Positions 5,237 through 5,573 of a stretch of 5,573 nucleotides of DNA are shown here, piece by piece. A program made the position numbers and the translations under genes. Each line of letters starts with the position of its first letter. Position 1 is the first letter of the stretch. The stretch comes from an uncultured Prevotella sp. GTDB lineage: Bacteria; Bacteroidota; Bacteroidia; Bacteroidales; Bacteroidaceae. Under the pieces are notes generated by a model. The model had not been told where the DNA came from and did not search any database. It saw only the letters and a list, made by a program, of their open reading frames with translations. The DNA is taken from contig CAKQXI010000148.1 of the NCBI GenBank assembly GCA_934281565.1, positions 1-5,573 of the forward strand. The letters are read 5' to 3'.

Positions 5237-5573
5237 ATGACATTTACAAACTTTATAAAACGCCCAGTGCTTTCGACGGTGGTTTCCATCTTCTTCGTCT
5301 TGCTGGGTACCATCGGTTTGGTATCTCTGCCTATTGAGCAGTATCCAAACATTGCACCGCCTACCATCATGGTGTCTACCACCTATCAGGGTGCTGATGC
5401 CCAGACGGTGTTGAACTCTGTCATCGCTCCTTTGGAGGAGAGTATCAACGGTGTGGAGAACATGACCTATATGACCTCTTCTGCGTCTAACTCTGGTTTA
5501 GCTCAGATTACCGTTTACTTCAAGCAGGGTTCCGACCCAGATATGGCTGCGGTCAACGTACAGAACCGTGTGT
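5237..5573 (+). CDS. RND efflux pump, inner-membrane transporter (HAE1/AcrB family), N-terminal part
   Basis: Translation from ATG 5237 gives 112 codons before the window ends. MTFTNFIKRPVLSTVVSI opens the first transmembrane helix (about residues 9-29). Then come LPIEQYPNIAPPTI, YQGADAQTV, NGVENMTYMTS and SDPDMAAVNVQNRV. These line up with the start of AcrB (the xQYPxIAPP, Y.GADA..V, NG..N..YM and VQN positions), covering the first helix and the beginning of the first porter subdomain. The protein is a proton-driven trimeric exporter in the inner membrane that works with the adaptor encoded just upstream. The full family length is a little over 1000 residues, so about 90% lies outside the window. 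No separate promoter is seen in the gap, so it is probably cotranscribed with the adaptor through the heptamer repeat element. The substrate is unknown. Confidence 0.95.
   Translation, partial: MTFTNFIKRPVLSTVVSIFFVLLGTIGLVSLPIEQYPNIAPPTIMVSTTYQGADAQTVLNSVIAPLEESINGVENMTYMTSSASNSGLAQITVYFKQGSDPDMAAVNVQNRV

Overview
The window looks like chromosomal DNA of a Bacteroidota species, most likely from the Bacteroidales (Prevotella/Segatella or Bacteroides type). Three intergenic regions carry the Bacteroidota -7 promoter element TAnnTTTG, each as GTAA[A/C/T]TTTGCA. The regions before start codons are AT-rich with no clear Shine-Dalgarno sequence. The gene order on the minus strand (DUF1599, DoxX-like, tpiA) is one I recall from Bacteroides. 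The genus assignment is inference.

Left half, minus strand (1-1973): an operon read leftward. It starts with a protein made of two DUF1599 repeats (1973-1407). After 32 bases comes a DoxX/MauE-like membrane protein with a periplasmic thioredoxin-like domain (start GTG 1374). Its frame then runs without a stop codon into the first 18 codons of triosephosphate isomerase (ATG at 54), which leaves the window at base 1. This apparent DoxX-TpiA fusion is the most unusual thing here.

Middle (1974-2258): a divergent intergenic region with one promoter for each direction. Between them lie four tandem copies of an 11-bp unit (2116-2159). The plus-strand gene is a tRNA nucleotidyltransferase (CCA-adding type) with a C-terminal HD domain (2259-3683).

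Right half, plus strand (3684-5573): a separate efflux transcription unit. It has a promoter near 3769, a leader of about 130 nt with small hairpins and a terminator-like stem-loop, a lipoprotein RND periplasmic adaptor (3911-5122), and the first 112 codons of the inner-membrane RND pump (from 5237). Between adaptor and pump is a 114-nt AT-rich insert built from 7-bp repeats in inverted orientation around a more GC-rich core. Adaptor and pump would form the inner-membrane and periplasmic parts of a tripartite drug/solute exporter; the outer-membrane channel is not in the window.

No RNA genes, CRISPR arrays, transposase genes or prophage genes were seen. The genes themselves are ordinary; the novelty candidates are the missing stop codon, the efflux leader and the two intergenic repeat structures.
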